Assembly (NCBI GenBank): GCA_029259595.1
Contig: JAJDEW010000121.1
Coordinates: 82,610 to 146,609, forward strand
DNA from: Planctomycetota bacterium
Lineage (GTDB): Bacteria; Planctomycetota; UBA1135; GCA-002686595
DNA length: 64,000 nt
Reading direction: 5' to 3'
Shown here: positions 38,959 to 47,581 of the stretch, one piece after another
How the letters are laid out: each line of letters opens with the position of its first letter
Position numbering within the stretch: the stretch's first letter is position 1
Program-made: the position numbers and the translations under genes
Notes under the pieces: model-generated
Told to the model about the DNA's origin: nothing
Database searches by the model: none
The model's input: the letters and a program-made list of their open reading frames with translations, nothing else

Positions 38959-40188
38959 ATGGGCTCGTTCGTCACCTGTCTCGAAGCCGCGCTCGACGGC
39001 ACCGTCCTCCCGCACGACATTCCGCAGACGACCCACGAGGGCCGCCCGCTCCTCGTTCGCTACGACCTCGCCGCGGTCGGACGGGCCGTCGATCGGGACG
39101 CCCTGCGCGACCGGCCGGCGGACCTCTGGCGTTATGCCGAGCTCCTGCCCGTCGAGGACCCCGCCAACCGCGTGAGCCTGGGCGAGGGCATGACGCCGCT
39201 CGTGCGCTGCACGCGACTCGAGCGCGAGCTTCCCTGTCGACTCTGGATCAAGGACGAGTCCCAGCTCCCCACGGGCTCGTTCAAGGCCCGCGGGCTCTGC
39301 CTGGCCGTCAGTCGAGCGAAGGAGCTCGGTCTCGAGCACCTCGCGATCCCGACGGCGGGCAACGCCGGCGGTGCCCTGGCCGCCTATGCCGCTCGCGCGG
39401 GCCTGGCGTGCACGGTCTTCCTGCCGCGCGACACCCCGCGCGTCGCCTGCCTCGAGGTGGCGCACTTCGGCGCCAACACGTGGCTCGTCGACGGTCTCAT
39501 CACCGACTGCGCGCAGCTGGTGCGCGAGGGCGCGCGTCGCTACGGCTGGTTCGACCTCTCGACCCTCAAGGAGCCCTATCGCATCGAGGGCAAGAAGACG
39601 ATGGGACTGGAGCTCGCCGAACAGATGGGCTGGCGGCTGCCGCACACGATCCTCTACCCCACCGGCGGGGGCACGGGCCTGATCGGCATGTGGAAGGCCT
39701 TCGCCGAGCTCGGGACCCTGGGGTGGCTCGAAGCGGACTCGTTGCCGCGGCTCTACGCCTGCCAGGCCGAGGGCTGCGCGCCGATCGTGCGCGCTTGGGA
39801 GGCCGGCGAACGCTTCGCCGAACCCGTGAAGAATCCCAGCACGCGCGCGAGCGGCCTGCGGGTTCCGGCCGCCGTCGGCGACTTCATGATCCTCGACGCC
39901 GTGCGTGCGTCGGGCGGGGCGGCGCGCGCCGTCAGCGAAGACGCGTTGCTCGCGAACATGCATCGCGCCGCACGACTCGAGGGCATCTCGCTCTGTCCTG
40001 AAGCCGGCGCCTGCCTGGCCGTCCTCGCAGAGCTCGTACGCGAGGGTGCGGTCACTCCCGAGGACGACGTCGTCGTCTACAACACGGGCGCGGTGCAGAA
40101 GTACGTGGAGCTCATCGAGCGCGAGCTCTCCGACCTCGGTCGCCCCGAGGACGTGGACTGGAGCCGGATCGAGGCGGGCGCGCTTTGA
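38959..40188 (+). CDS. thrC: Threonine synthase
   Basis: A 409-residue fold-type II PLP enzyme that makes threonine from O-phosphohomoserine. The PLP-binding lysine is K109 in LPTGSFKARGL; AIPTAGNAGGALAAYAARAG is the substrate/phosphate-side segment, and ILYPTGGGTGLIGMWKAF the PLP phosphate-binding loop. The type is the shorter, plant/archaeal-like threonine synthase. thrB is 2.5 kb downstream (42701), with unrelated genes between. The stop overlaps the TTG of the methyltransferase that follows. Confidence 0.88.
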   Translation: MGSFVTCLEAALDGTVLPHDIPQTTHEGRPLLVRYDLAAVGRAVDRDALRDRPADLWRYAELLPVEDPANRVSLGEGMTPLVRCTRLERELPCRLWIKDESQLPTGSFKARGLCLAVSRAKELGLEHLAIPTAGNAGGALAAYAARAGLACTVFLPRDTPRVACLEVAHFGANTWLVDGLITDCAQLVREGARRYGWFDLSTLKEPYRIEGKKTMGLELAEQMGWRLPHTILYPTGGGTGLIGMWKAFAELGTLGWLEADSLPRLYACQAEGCAPIVRAWEAGERFAEPVKNPSTRASGLRVPAAVGDFMILDAVRASGGAARAVSEDALLANMHRAARLEGISLCPEAGACLAVLAELVREGAVTPEDDVVVYNTGAVQKYVELIERELSDLGRPEDVDWSRIEAGAL

Positions 40189-41102
40189 AGCTCACGTGCG
40201 AGCTGTGCGGCGGGAGCGGCCGCGATGTCCTGCTCTCGAAGAAGGGCCATGACTACGTCGCCTGCGAGAGCTGCGGCTTCGTCACCGCCGACATTTCCGC
40301 GGCGGACTTCGCACGGCACAACGAAGACTTGTTCGGGGAGACCTGGGAGGCCTATGTCGCGAAGAGTTTCACTCAGCGCAAGGCCCGCCGCTATCGCCGG
40401 CGCCTCAAGCGCTTCGCACCGTGGGCCCGACGCGCGAACGACGAAGCGCAACGCCAAGGCCCCGGTAGGTTGCTCGAGCTCGGCTCGAACGTCGGCGCCT
40501 TCTTGAACGAAGCCCGCGCCGCGGGCTGGGACGCGATCGGGGTCGAACCCGTCGAGCGCTGTGTCCGCCACGCACGCTCGCTCGGTCTCGAGGTCTTCGC
40601 CGGCGTCGTCGACGACGCCCCGTTCGAGCCGGAGAGCTTCGACGTCTTGTACTCGCACGCGGTCTTCGAACATCTCCCCGCCCCGCTCGCGACCTTGCGC
40701 GCCGCGCTACGACTTCTTCGTCCGGGCGGACTCGTCTACCTCGACACGGTCAACTGGGCGTCCTACACGCGGCGCTTCTTGGCCGAGCGCTGGAAGCTCG
40801 TCGACCCGACCATGCACGCTTGCCTCTACACGCCCTCGACCCTGCGGCTGCTCTGCGAACGCGCCGGCCTCGACGTCTTGTCGATCTCCTCGCACGGCGT
40901 GCGCTTCCGCCCGAACGACGCACCGCGCCTGGTCGGAACCCGACGCTGGCTCGAAGAGGCCGCCAAGCTGCCGCTCAGCATCGCCTCGCGGATCACGCTG
41001 CGTGGCGAGACGATCGCGGTGATGGCTGAACGCCCGCTCGGCGTTCAGCTCTCCGAGGAGGACACCGTGCCGGAGGGGCTCCGATACGACGCGACTACTT
41101 GA
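40185..41102 (+). CDS. Class I SAM methyltransferase with N-terminal zinc-ribbon
   Basis: A 305-residue protein. A CxxC...CxxC zinc ribbon (CELCGGSG ... ACESCGFV) precedes a class I methyltransferase: GRLLELGSNVGAFLNEARAA is motif I, then AIGVEPVERC, and DVLYSHAVFEHLPAPLATLR motif IV-like. Members of this family often sit in sugar or natural-product loci, but no such context is seen. The start TTG at 40185 overlaps the thrC TGA (TTGA). It converges on the gene at 41095, overlapping it by 8 nt. Confidence 0.82.
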   Translation: MKLTCELCGGSGRDVLLSKKGHDYVACESCGFVTADISAADFARHNEDLFGETWEAYVAKSFTQRKARRYRRRLKRFAPWARRANDEAQRQGPGRLLELGSNVGAFLNEARAAGWDAIGVEPVERCVRHARSLGLEVFAGVVDDAPFEPESFDVLYSHAVFEHLPAPLATLRAALRLLRPGGLVYLDTVNWASYTRRFLAERWKLVDPTMHACLYTPSTLRLLCERAGLDVLSISSHGVRFRPNDAPRLVGTRRWLEEAAKLPLSIASRITLRGETIAVMAERPLGVQLSEEDTVPEGLRYDATT

Positions 41103-42057
41103 CCCCGATCAGGTACGTGATCCAGGCCTCGCAGTTCTCACCCTTCTTGGACTTGCGGAAGATTCCGTTGCCGCTTTCGCCGTCCTCGTCGGTGCCTTCC
41201 CAGTAGCTCTCCACGAGCGGGAAGCCGGCCTCGAGCAAGACGTCCCGCACTTCGGTCAGGTGCCAGAAGCGCCAGTCGTAGCGGAAGGCCTTCTTGAGCT
41301 CGGTGCCGTCCTTGAAGCGGAAGTGGATGTAGGTCTTGTAGTCGCCGGTCGCGGGCCAGTACTCGTCCTGGTCCCAGACGTAGGTGAAGCCCTCGTCGAC
41401 CTTGCGCACCTCTTCCATCTCCATGATCGCTTCGGGACCACCGTAGATGTCCATGATGAAGATCCCGTCGTCGGCGAGGTCTTCGTAGGCGCTCTTGCAG
41501 TACTCCAGGAGTTCCTGGCGCTCCTTGAAGACGAAGTAGGAGAAGTTCTGCGCCGAACGGATGTCGGGCTTCGTGAGGCTCTTCTCGCGAACGTCCTTCA
41601 GGTGGATCGTCACGCGCGAGGCCGCCTCGCCGATCGGATCGAAGTTGTGCTCGAGACCCCACGCGACCGGATCGGGATCGATGTCGAAGCCCTCGGCCGA
41701 GAAGTCGGCACTCGACTTGACCCAGTGCGACATCAAGAGCCCGGTTCCACAGAAGTCCTCCCGAAAGTGCTGCGCCGGCTTCTTGCGGTAGGTCTTGTAG
41801 ACGCGACGAAGGAACTTCACGTCCTCCTCGGGCGACTGGACCGCGAGCTGATAGAGCTCGTGACGATCGGCCGACTTCGCGGTGAAGACACGCTTCTTGG
41901 ACTTGGCGCCCTTCTTCTTCGCCTTCTTCGGCTCTTCCTTCTTCTTCTTCGCAGGCTTGCGGACGATCTCACCTCCGACGACGCGCGCGCCGGACTTCTT
42001 GGCGGTCGACGGCTCGGACGTCTTCTTCTGCTTGGATCGGGCTCGGGTGGTCGTCAT
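41095..42057 (-). CDS. SAM-dependent methyltransferase with Lys-rich N-terminal tail
   Basis: A 320-residue protein. Residues 1-65 are a basic, Lys/Ala-rich tail with several KKAKKK-type blocks. The methyltransferase core follows: YKTYRKKPAQHFREDFCGTG is the motif I region, AEGFDIDPDPVAWGLEH the post-I acidic loop, and DDGIFIMDIYGGPEAIMEME the strand-4/5 part. The C-terminal segment (KAFRYDWRFWHLTEVRDVLL) is characteristic of a small uncharacterised bacterial family. The substrate is unknown; the tail suggests nucleic-acid or ribosome contact, which is inference. Confidence 0.8.
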   Translation of the reverse strand: MTTTRARSKQKKTSEPSTAKKSGARVVGGEIVRKPAKKKKEEPKKAKKKGAKSKKRVFTAKSADRHELYQLAVQSPEEDVKFLRRVYKTYRKKPAQHFREDFCGTGLLMSHWVKSSADFSAEGFDIDPDPVAWGLEHNFDPIGEAASRVTIHLKDVREKSLTKPDIRSAQNFSYFVFKERQELLEYCKSAYEDLADDGIFIMDIYGGPEAIMEMEEVRKVDEGFTYVWDQDEYWPATGDYKTYIHFRFKDGTELKKAFRYDWRFWHLTEVRDVLLEAGFPLVESYWEGTDEDGESGNGIFRKSKKGENCEAWITYLIGVK

Positions 42058-42183
42058 GGCGTAGGTGGCTCGAGAGGTCGGACAACGAAAAATGGAGTCG
42101 AGCGGGCGCAGGCGCGCCCGCCTCGGACTCCACGGGATTCGGACGATCCACGCCGCGCGCGGATCGCCGGGGAGCGCAGCGGA

Positions 42184-42489
42184 TTATTCGGCTACGGAAG
42201 CCTGCCGCAACTCCTGGTAGTAACGATGGCGAGCCTTTTTACGCATCAGGTCCCTCAGGACCGTGAAGAGGGACTCGTTCGACTTGGGGTCCCGGACCGG
42301 CAAGCGCAGGGAACCGGGGACGTGCCGCGGCACGCTGACGGTGCCCGGTTCCAGACGTCGGTTGACCTTCCGCGCCACCTCGGCCGGTTGGTCGACCGCG
42401 ACCAGAATCCACGCTCCGATCGAGGGCATGGTGCGCACCCCCGGGATCGTGGCCAGGCGGGAGAAAAAGCGTTCTCGTTCCTCTTTCAT
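42184..42489 (-). CDS. Stand-alone C-terminal small domain of a class I/II aminotransferase (HisC-like)
   Basis: A complete 101-residue gene matching only the last third of HisC-type aminotransferases: RERFFSRLATIPGVRTMPSI, then [37 protein letters not shown] and FTVLRDLM. The PLP-binding domain, including the catalytic lysine, is absent. The gene is not a random remnant: it has an ATG at 42489, a strong Shine-Dalgarno (AAGGAGGA, 42497-42504) 7 nt upstream, and an intact frame. A regulatory or scaffolding role is possible; decayed aminotransferase is the other explanation. It is divergent from thrB. Confidence 0.7.
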   Translation of the reverse strand: MKEERERFFSRLATIPGVRTMPSIGAWILVAVDQPAEVARKVNRRLEPGTVSVPRHVPGSLRLPVRDPKSNESLFTVLRDLMRKKARHRYYQELRQASVAE

Positions 42490-42567
42490 GGTGGAGTCCT
42501 CCTTAACGGTGCTGTCGTCGAGAGGGCCTCTGGGTCGCGTAGGAAGGTAGCGGGGCGCCACCCTATC

Positions 42568-42594
42568 TGGTGCATGAGGACTGCTCAAGCACCA
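42568..42594 (+). promoter_or_regulatory. Interrupted inverted repeat upstream of thrB
   Basis: TGGTGC-A-TGAG ... CTCA-A-GCACCA with a five-base loop. It lies in the 211-nt divergent gap between the aminotransferase-domain gene and thrB, about 107 nt before the thrB ATG. It could be an operator dyad or an RNA hairpin. Nothing shows which. Confidence 0.35.
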
Positions 42595-42700
42595 AGTGAT
42601 GTGCTCTTTGCCCGAACACGCCCCGAACACGATCCGAACTCCTGCGCGCCCCGCGATCCGCCTCTTCGCGTCGGTTAACCTGCGCGGGCCAACCCCTTTC

Positions 42701-43615
42701 ATGAACTCATTCGAAATCCAGGTTCCCGCATCCACGTCCAATCTCGGTCCGGGCTTCGATTTGATCGGTCTCGCCCTCGAGCTCGTGCTGCGCGTGCGCG
42801 CGCTGGCCCCGGCCGCGACCTGGTCCTTCGCCGCGCGGCACGGGACGGCCGCGGGCTGGCCGGACGATCCCGCCCGTGATTTCGTGCTCTCGACCGCCCG
42901 CGACGTCCACGCGCGGTACGGCGGCCAGGGCGGATTTCGGCTGGAAGCTTGGAGCGAAATTCCGGTCGCGCGCGGGCTCGGCTCTTCCGGCGCGGCACGC
43001 GTCGCGGGCGCCCTGCTGGGTGCCGCCCTGAGCGGACGGGACGTTCCGCGCGAGGAGCTCCTGCGCGAGCTCATCGCGAGCGAAGGCCATCCCGACAACG
43101 TCGCGGCCTCGCTCTTCGGCGGCTGCACCCTGTGTCACGAAGTCCCCTTGGCCGACGGTCGCCCCGCCCTGTTGCAGCTCGAACCCGCGCCGCAGCTGGT
43201 GGCCGCCGTCGCCTGGCCGTCGACGACGCTCTCGACACGTGCGTCGCGCGCCGCCCTGCCGCGCGAGGTCGCCTTCTCCGCGGCGGCAGAAAACCCCCGT
43301 CGACTCGCCTTCCTGCTCGAGGGTCTACGCACCGGCGACCCCGCGCTGTTGGCCTTCGGTTCACGCGACGCCTTGCACGTCCCCTTCCGCCTGCCCGCGA
43401 TCGAGGGGGGCGAACGCGCGCTCCAGCGGGCCCTCGAAGCCGGGGCTTGCCTCGCGACCCTGTCCGGAAGCGGCTCGGCTCTCTTCGCCCTCGCCCCACG
43501 CGCAAGCTGTCAGGACGTGGCGGACGCGATGGCGGCGGAGCTCTTCGAGGGAACCGCGCGCGTGCTCGAGCTCAGCCGCAAGGCGCCAGCCGTGCGCTCC
43601 GTTCAGGGCGCGTAG
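42701..43615 (+). CDS. thrB: Homoserine kinase
   Basis: A 304-residue GHMP kinase that phosphorylates homoserine, feeding threonine synthase. The N-terminal FEIQVPASTSNLGPGFDLIG and the ATP loop PVARGLGSSGAARVAGAL (about residues 87-104) are diagnostic, as is the EGHPDNVAASLFGG segment and the C-terminal LATLSGSGSALFALA. The start is the ATG at 42701. The gene overlaps the convergent enzyme-I-like gene by 13 nt at the 3' end. It is separated from thrC by two methyltransferases and the small aminotransferase domain. Confidence 0.9.
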   Translation: MNSFEIQVPASTSNLGPGFDLIGLALELVLRVRALAPAATWSFAARHGTAAGWPDDPARDFVLSTARDVHARYGGQGGFRLEAWSEIPVARGLGSSGAARVAGALLGAALSGRDVPREELLRELIASEGHPDNVAASLFGGCTLCHEVPLADGRPALLQLEPAPQLVAAVAWPSTTLSTRASRAALPREVAFSAAAENPRRLAFLLEGLRTGDPALLAFGSRDALHVPFRLPAIEGGERALQRALEAGACLATLSGSGSALFALAPRASCQDVADAMAAELFEGTARVLELSRKAPAVRSVQGA

Positions 43616-45483
43616 CCGTGCCGGTAGCCGGAGATCAGCGACCCCATCTCCGCGCGACAGGCACTCTGAGCGGCGGAACGCGTTCGCCGGGCGGCGCCCT
43701 TCGACTCGATCGCGCAGACCGCATCGAGGAAACGACGCAGCTCGCTGGGCGGTACGCAGAACTCGTGCAGTCCCGCTCCAATCAGCAAGGGGAGGTTCTC
43801 GAGACGCCGTGAGGTGATCCCGAACACCCAGAGCGGACGCCCCTGGGCGCGCGCGGCCTCCACGACGTCGAGCAGGGCGCGCAACACGAAGGGATGCAGC
43901 ACTTCGAACGTCGACGAGAGTTCCGGGCTCTCGCGATCGGTGGCGAGCAGGTATTGCTGCAGCGAATCGAGGTTGACCATCAGGAAGTCCGCCTCCATCG
44001 CGAGCTCGCGCACCCCCAGGATCGAGGCGGGTGTCTCGAGAACGACGCCCACGGCGGCCGTGTCCTGGAAACTCTCCTTGGCCTTGCGCAGCTCGAAGCG
44101 CTCTTCGAACAGGATCTCCTTCACGCGTCGCAACTCGCCGCAGTCGGAGACGAAGGGAATCGCGATGTGGAGCTCACAGCCCTTCGACGCCAGCAGGATC
44201 GCCTGCAGCTGGCGTCGCAGGATCGACTCCTTGTCGAGCAGGGCCCGGATGCCCATCTTTCCCAGCGCAGGATTCGCCTCGCGCCGCGCGTGCAGATAAG
44301 GAATCTCGACGCTCGAGTCGACGTTCAAGAGCCGGAAGGTGACGGGCGCGCCGCGGGCCGCCCCGACGACCGAGGCATAGTGCTGAACGAGCGCGTCCCG
44401 GGAGGGCGGTTCGTGCCCGACGAGGTACAGGAGCTCGGTGCGATAGAGTCCGACGGCGGCGACGCCCAGACCCGTTCCGCGCTCGACCTCGGGCAGGTTG
44501 CCGCACGAGGAGCCGATCGTGATCTTCTCCCCGTCCAGGGTCCGCGCCGGGCGCCGCGCCCAGTCGGGCACTTCGACCACCTCGCGGGATTCCGAGCCCT
44601 GATCCCCGAGCTCGGGCGTGTACTGCGCGCGCACCTTCTCGCTCGGGTTCACACGCAGGAGCCCTTCGGCCGCATCGAGGATGACAAAGGCGCCCTCTTC
44701 GACCTCGTCGAGGACGCCCTCGACTCCCGTGATCGTCGGGATCCGCATCGACCGCGCGAAGATCGCCGCGTGACTCGTGAGGCCGCCCTCTTGCGTCACG
44801 ATTCCCTTCACGTGCTCGTTCGACAGGTTGAACATGTCGACGATCGAAAGCGTGCGTGCGATGAGCACGTACTCGGTCGGTGCGCTGCTCGGCCCGGGGC
44901 CGTCGACGTCGCGCTCGAGATTGCGCAGGACACGAATGCCGACGTCGCGCAGGTCCACGGCGCTCTGCCTCAGGGCCTCGTTCTCGACCAGCCGGAAGAT
45001 CCGGTCGAAGTCCCCCACGACCTTGCCGATCGCCGCCTCCAGCCGCATCTGTTCCTGGAGGATCAGGTTCTCGACGTCCGCGATGAAGACCGAGTCCTTG
45101 AGGTAGGTCACGTGCGTGTCGAGGATGCGCGCGTCGTCGTCGGGAACCTTGCCGGCGAGACGCGACTTCAGGTCGAGGATCTGCAAGCGCGAGTCGTCGA
45201 GCGACTTGCGGAACCGGTTCAGCTCGCGGTCGACACGGTCGAGCGGAACACGCTCGCCCATGGCTTCGGCCAGGTCCACGTCCTTGCGATGCGCCACGCC
45301 CAGCGCGAGGCCCGGCGCCACGACGGCACCCCGCAGGATCTTCCCCGGGTTCGGACGTTCGCCGGGATCCTCCTCGCTGGAGACCTCTTCGGCGGGCGAC
45401 GCGTCCGCCGGCGCGGACGCGTGCGGGGTCCCTTCGGGGGCGCCGTCAGCGGCATCGAGGGCGGGTCCGGGCTCGTCGGGCAT
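43603..45483 (-). CDS. Divergent PTS enzyme I-like phosphoenolpyruvate phosphotransferase
   Basis: A 626-residue protein with the EI layout: an N-terminal HPr-binding helical region after about 48 acidic residues, the phospho-His motif GGLTSHAAIFARS (His238), and a PEP-binding barrel. The barrel has unusual motifs. GLYRTELLYL is normal, but the Lys-binding loop reads VTFRLLNVDSSVEI instead of the LDxGADK type, the GTNDLTQY site reads MVNLDSLQQYLLATDR, and the catalytic CGE segment reads VFGITSRR, so the proton-donating Cys is missing. No HPr or EII is in the window. It may be a regulatory PTS relay or a PEP-binding protein that no longer turns over normally. Overlaps thrB at the 3' end. Confidence 0.8.
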   Translation of the reverse strand: MPDEPGPALDAADGAPEGTPHASAPADASPAEEVSSEEDPGERPNPGKILRGAVVAPGLALGVAHRKDVDLAEAMGERVPLDRVDRELNRFRKSLDDSRLQILDLKSRLAGKVPDDDARILDTHVTYLKDSVFIADVENLILQEQMRLEAAIGKVVGDFDRIFRLVENEALRQSAVDLRDVGIRVLRNLERDVDGPGPSSAPTEYVLIARTLSIVDMFNLSNEHVKGIVTQEGGLTSHAAIFARSMRIPTITGVEGVLDEVEEGAFVILDAAEGLLRVNPSEKVRAQYTPELGDQGSESREVVEVPDWARRPARTLDGEKITIGSSCGNLPEVERGTGLGVAAVGLYRTELLYLVGHEPPSRDALVQHYASVVGAARGAPVTFRLLNVDSSVEIPYLHARREANPALGKMGIRALLDKESILRRQLQAILLASKGCELHIAIPFVSDCGELRRVKEILFEERFELRKAKESFQDTAAVGVVLETPASILGVRELAMEADFLMVNLDSLQQYLLATDRESPELSSTFEVLHPFVLRALLDVVEAARAQGRPLWVFGITSRRLENLPLLIGAGLHEFCVPPSELRRFLDAVCAIESKGAARRTRSAAQSACRAEMGSLISGYRHGYAP

Positions 45484-45551
45484 GGGCCCATCCTACGTTT
45501 CGTCCGCGACGGTCGCACGCGTCCGGCGCCTGCCTCCGCGGGCCGAGCGGG

Positions 45552-45929
45552 TCAGACGAGCTGCGCCGCCCAACGCCCGACGAGCACGGCCGCCGTCCCG
45601 AGCACGACGCTGAGCGCGACGTAGGCGAGCGAACGGGTGAGCCCGCCGTCGTCGGCCAAGGTCACGACCTCGATCCCGAAGGTCGAGAAGGTCGTGAACG
45701 CTCCGAGAAAGCCCGTGACGAGCAAGAGCCGCGCGCTCCCGTCCAAGAGGTCGCGCGCTTCGAGGTGCGCGAGGACGAGTCCGATCGCGAGGCAACCGAG
45801 CAGGTTCACGACCAGGGTGCCGAACGGAAAGCCGGTTCCCAGGCGTCGCTCGATGCCCGCGTGCAGGAGGTAGCGGGACACGGCTCCGACCGAACCGCCC
45901 AGGGCCACCATCAGGATGCGTGTCCACAT
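45552..45929 (-). CDS. crcB: Fluoride ion channel FluC (CrcB)
   Basis: A 125-residue protein with four membrane segments that exports fluoride as an antiparallel dimer. Family motifs are complete: GGSVGAVSRYLL at the start, FPFGTLVVNLLGCLAIGLVL and the selectivity segment VTGFLGAFTTFSTFGIE. The start is the ATG at 45929, 8 nt after a TACCAT box; the short or absent leader leaves no room for a fluoride riboswitch. It is divergent from the toroid protein gene at 45976. Confidence 0.92.
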   Translation of the reverse strand: MWTRILMVALGGSVGAVSRYLLHAGIERRLGTGFPFGTLVVNLLGCLAIGLVLAHLEARDLLDGSARLLLVTGFLGAFTTFSTFGIEVVTLADDGGLTRSLAYVALSVVLGTAAVLVGRWAAQLV

Positions 45930-45937
45930 GCTGGGCC

Positions 45938-45943
45938 ATGGTA
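45938..45943 (-). promoter_or_regulatory. Putative -10 box (TACCAT) of crcB
   Basis: Minus-strand TACCAT ends 8 nt before the crcB ATG at 45929. Same arrangement as upstream of the methyltransferase at 23850. No SD. Confidence 0.4.
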
Positions 45944-45975
45944 GACGAGCGGACGGCCTGGTCGAGACTGCTAAC

Positions 45976-47574
45976 ATGACTCGGGTGTTCCCCGCGCTCC
46001 TTTCACCTCTCGCCGCCGTGGCCGTGGTCGCGACGCTCGCCGCACGCCCTGCCCCGGCCCAAGGCCCGCCGGGGGACGACAAGCCTCCGCTCTCCATGCG
46101 CGTCGACCGCGCGATCACGCGCGGCGTCGAGCATCTGTTGAGCATCCAAGCGGCGGACGGACGCTGGCTCGGGGGCTACGAAGAGCGCTATCCGGGCGGC
46201 TACACCGCGCTCGTCTGCTTCACGCTACGCCGTTCCGGAGTGCGCCCCGACGCCCCCGGGCTCGCGCGCGGACGTGCGGCGCTGTTGTCGCGGCCACCCC
46301 AATCGACCTACGGTGCCGCGGCGCGCCTGCTCTACTACGAGACGGAGGGGAACGACCCCGCGACCACGGCTGCCGCGCGCGTGGCCTTCGACTTCCTGCT
46401 CGAGCACCAGCGCGGCGGCCTCTGGGGCTATCCGGCGGATCCGCTCGACATGAGCAACGTCCAGTTCGCCCTGCTCGGGCTGCGCGCCGGAGCTCTGCTC
46501 GGCTTCGAGCTGCCGGACGACGTTCTCAGGAGCTGCGCCGAGGCGCTCTGGTCGTTCCAAGCGGAGGACGGCGGCTTTCTCTACGCTCCCGAGGACAACC
46601 GGACGGCGGGGATCACGGCGGCGACCCTGGCCGGACTCGCCGTGCTCGAGGAGTTCGCCGTGGAAGAGCGCGGGCTGGCCCGGATCCTGAAGAAGCACGA
46701 CAAGGACCGCCAGCGAGCGCACGCCTGGCTCGTCGAGCGCTGGGATCCGGCGCGCGACGCCTACGGCACGTCCGCCTGGACGTCCCGGTTTCCGTTCGCC
46801 TTCCTGTGGGCGGTCGAGCGCTACGGTGACCTCACGGAACTGAAGCGGCTCGGCGAGCACGACTGGTACGCCGACGGCGCGCAGCATCTGCTCTCGATCC
46901 AGCACTCGAACGGCAGCTTCGGCGAGAAGCTCGAGCACACGGCCTTCGCGCTCCTGTTCCTGCGCCGTGCGGTGCTGTCGGGCGGACCGGACATCGAAGA
47001 GCTCTACGCGCGCATCGATGCGGACTGGAACGAGAGCCCCCCGGCCACCCTTCCGACGCCGCAGTCACGCGTCCCGTGGCTCACCGATTGGCTCGTCGCG
47101 GGCCCCTTCCTCGGCGAGCGCGACGCGACGGGCCTGGTCGAACCGCCCTTCAAACCCGCGCGCCTGCGCGTCAAGAAGCGCGCGAAGGTCGGCAGGAAGT
47201 CGTGGGACGAACTCACGCTGCCGGCCGATCGTTGGGGCGACCTCGAGGCGTTGACGGGGCGCGCAGCGAACCAGGCCGTGTGGGTCGTCGGGACGTGCCT
47301 GGACGTGCCCGGGACGAACGAGCTCGAGGCCGCGCTGTGGCTCGACCTGGAAGACGGCTGGCGCGTGTTTCTGGACGCCGAGGAGCTCGCGTCCGGCCGC
47401 CGCGTCGCGTCGGCGATTCGGGGCGACGTGCACGTCCCGCTACGGCTCGCTCCGGGGCACCACGAGCTGTGGGTCCTCGTCGAGGACGTCGGCGGCGCCG
47501 CCGCCTTCGGAGCACGCCTGGCGGCTCCCGACGGCGCGCCACTCGCCGACGCGCTCGTCGTCGGGCGGCCTTGA
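45976..47574 (+). CDS. Exported alpha/alpha-toroid (prenyltransferase/squalene-cyclase-like) repeat protein
   Basis: A 532-residue exported protein (signal VFPALLSPLAAVAVVATLAA, processed near APAQG). Residues about 45-360 hold helical repeats of the prenyltransferase/squalene-oxidase type: ITRGVEHLLSIQAADGRWLG, RVAFDFLLEHQRGGLWGYP, CAEALWSFQAEDGGFLYAP and GAQHLLSIQHSNGSFGEKLE. The QxxDGxF/W signature of this superfamily recurs, but no DxDD cyclase motif is present. The C-terminal 170 residues are a beta-domain resembling sugar-binding modules (WLDLEDGWRVFLDAEELASG). A cellulose- or glycan-related role is guesswork; the family is common among secreted planctomycete proteins. Confidence 0.78.
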   Translation: MTRVFPALLSPLAAVAVVATLAARPAPAQGPPGDDKPPLSMRVDRAITRGVEHLLSIQAADGRWLGGYEERYPGGYTALVCFTLRRSGVRPDAPGLARGRAALLSRPPQSTYGAAARLLYYETEGNDPATTAAARVAFDFLLEHQRGGLWGYPADPLDMSNVQFALLGLRAGALLGFELPDDVLRSCAEALWSFQAEDGGFLYAPEDNRTAGITAATLAGLAVLEEFAVEERGLARILKKHDKDRQRAHAWLVERWDPARDAYGTSAWTSRFPFAFLWAVERYGDLTELKRLGEHDWYADGAQHLLSIQHSNGSFGEKLEHTAFALLFLRRAVLSGGPDIEELYARIDADWNESPPATLPTPQSRVPWLTDWLVAGPFLGERDATGLVEPPFKPARLRVKKRAKVGRKSWDELTLPADRWGDLEALTGRAANQAVWVVGTCLDVPGTNELEAALWLDLEDGWRVFLDAEELASGRRVASAIRGDVHVPLRLAPGHHELWVLVEDVGGAAAFGARLAAPDGAPLADALVVGRP

Positions 47575-47581
47575 CCGCCGC

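Noticed and set aside
45930..45975. Fluoride riboswitch upstream of crcB
   Set aside because: Only 46 nt separate the divergent starts and the -10 box is 8 nt from the ATG, so there is no leader for it.
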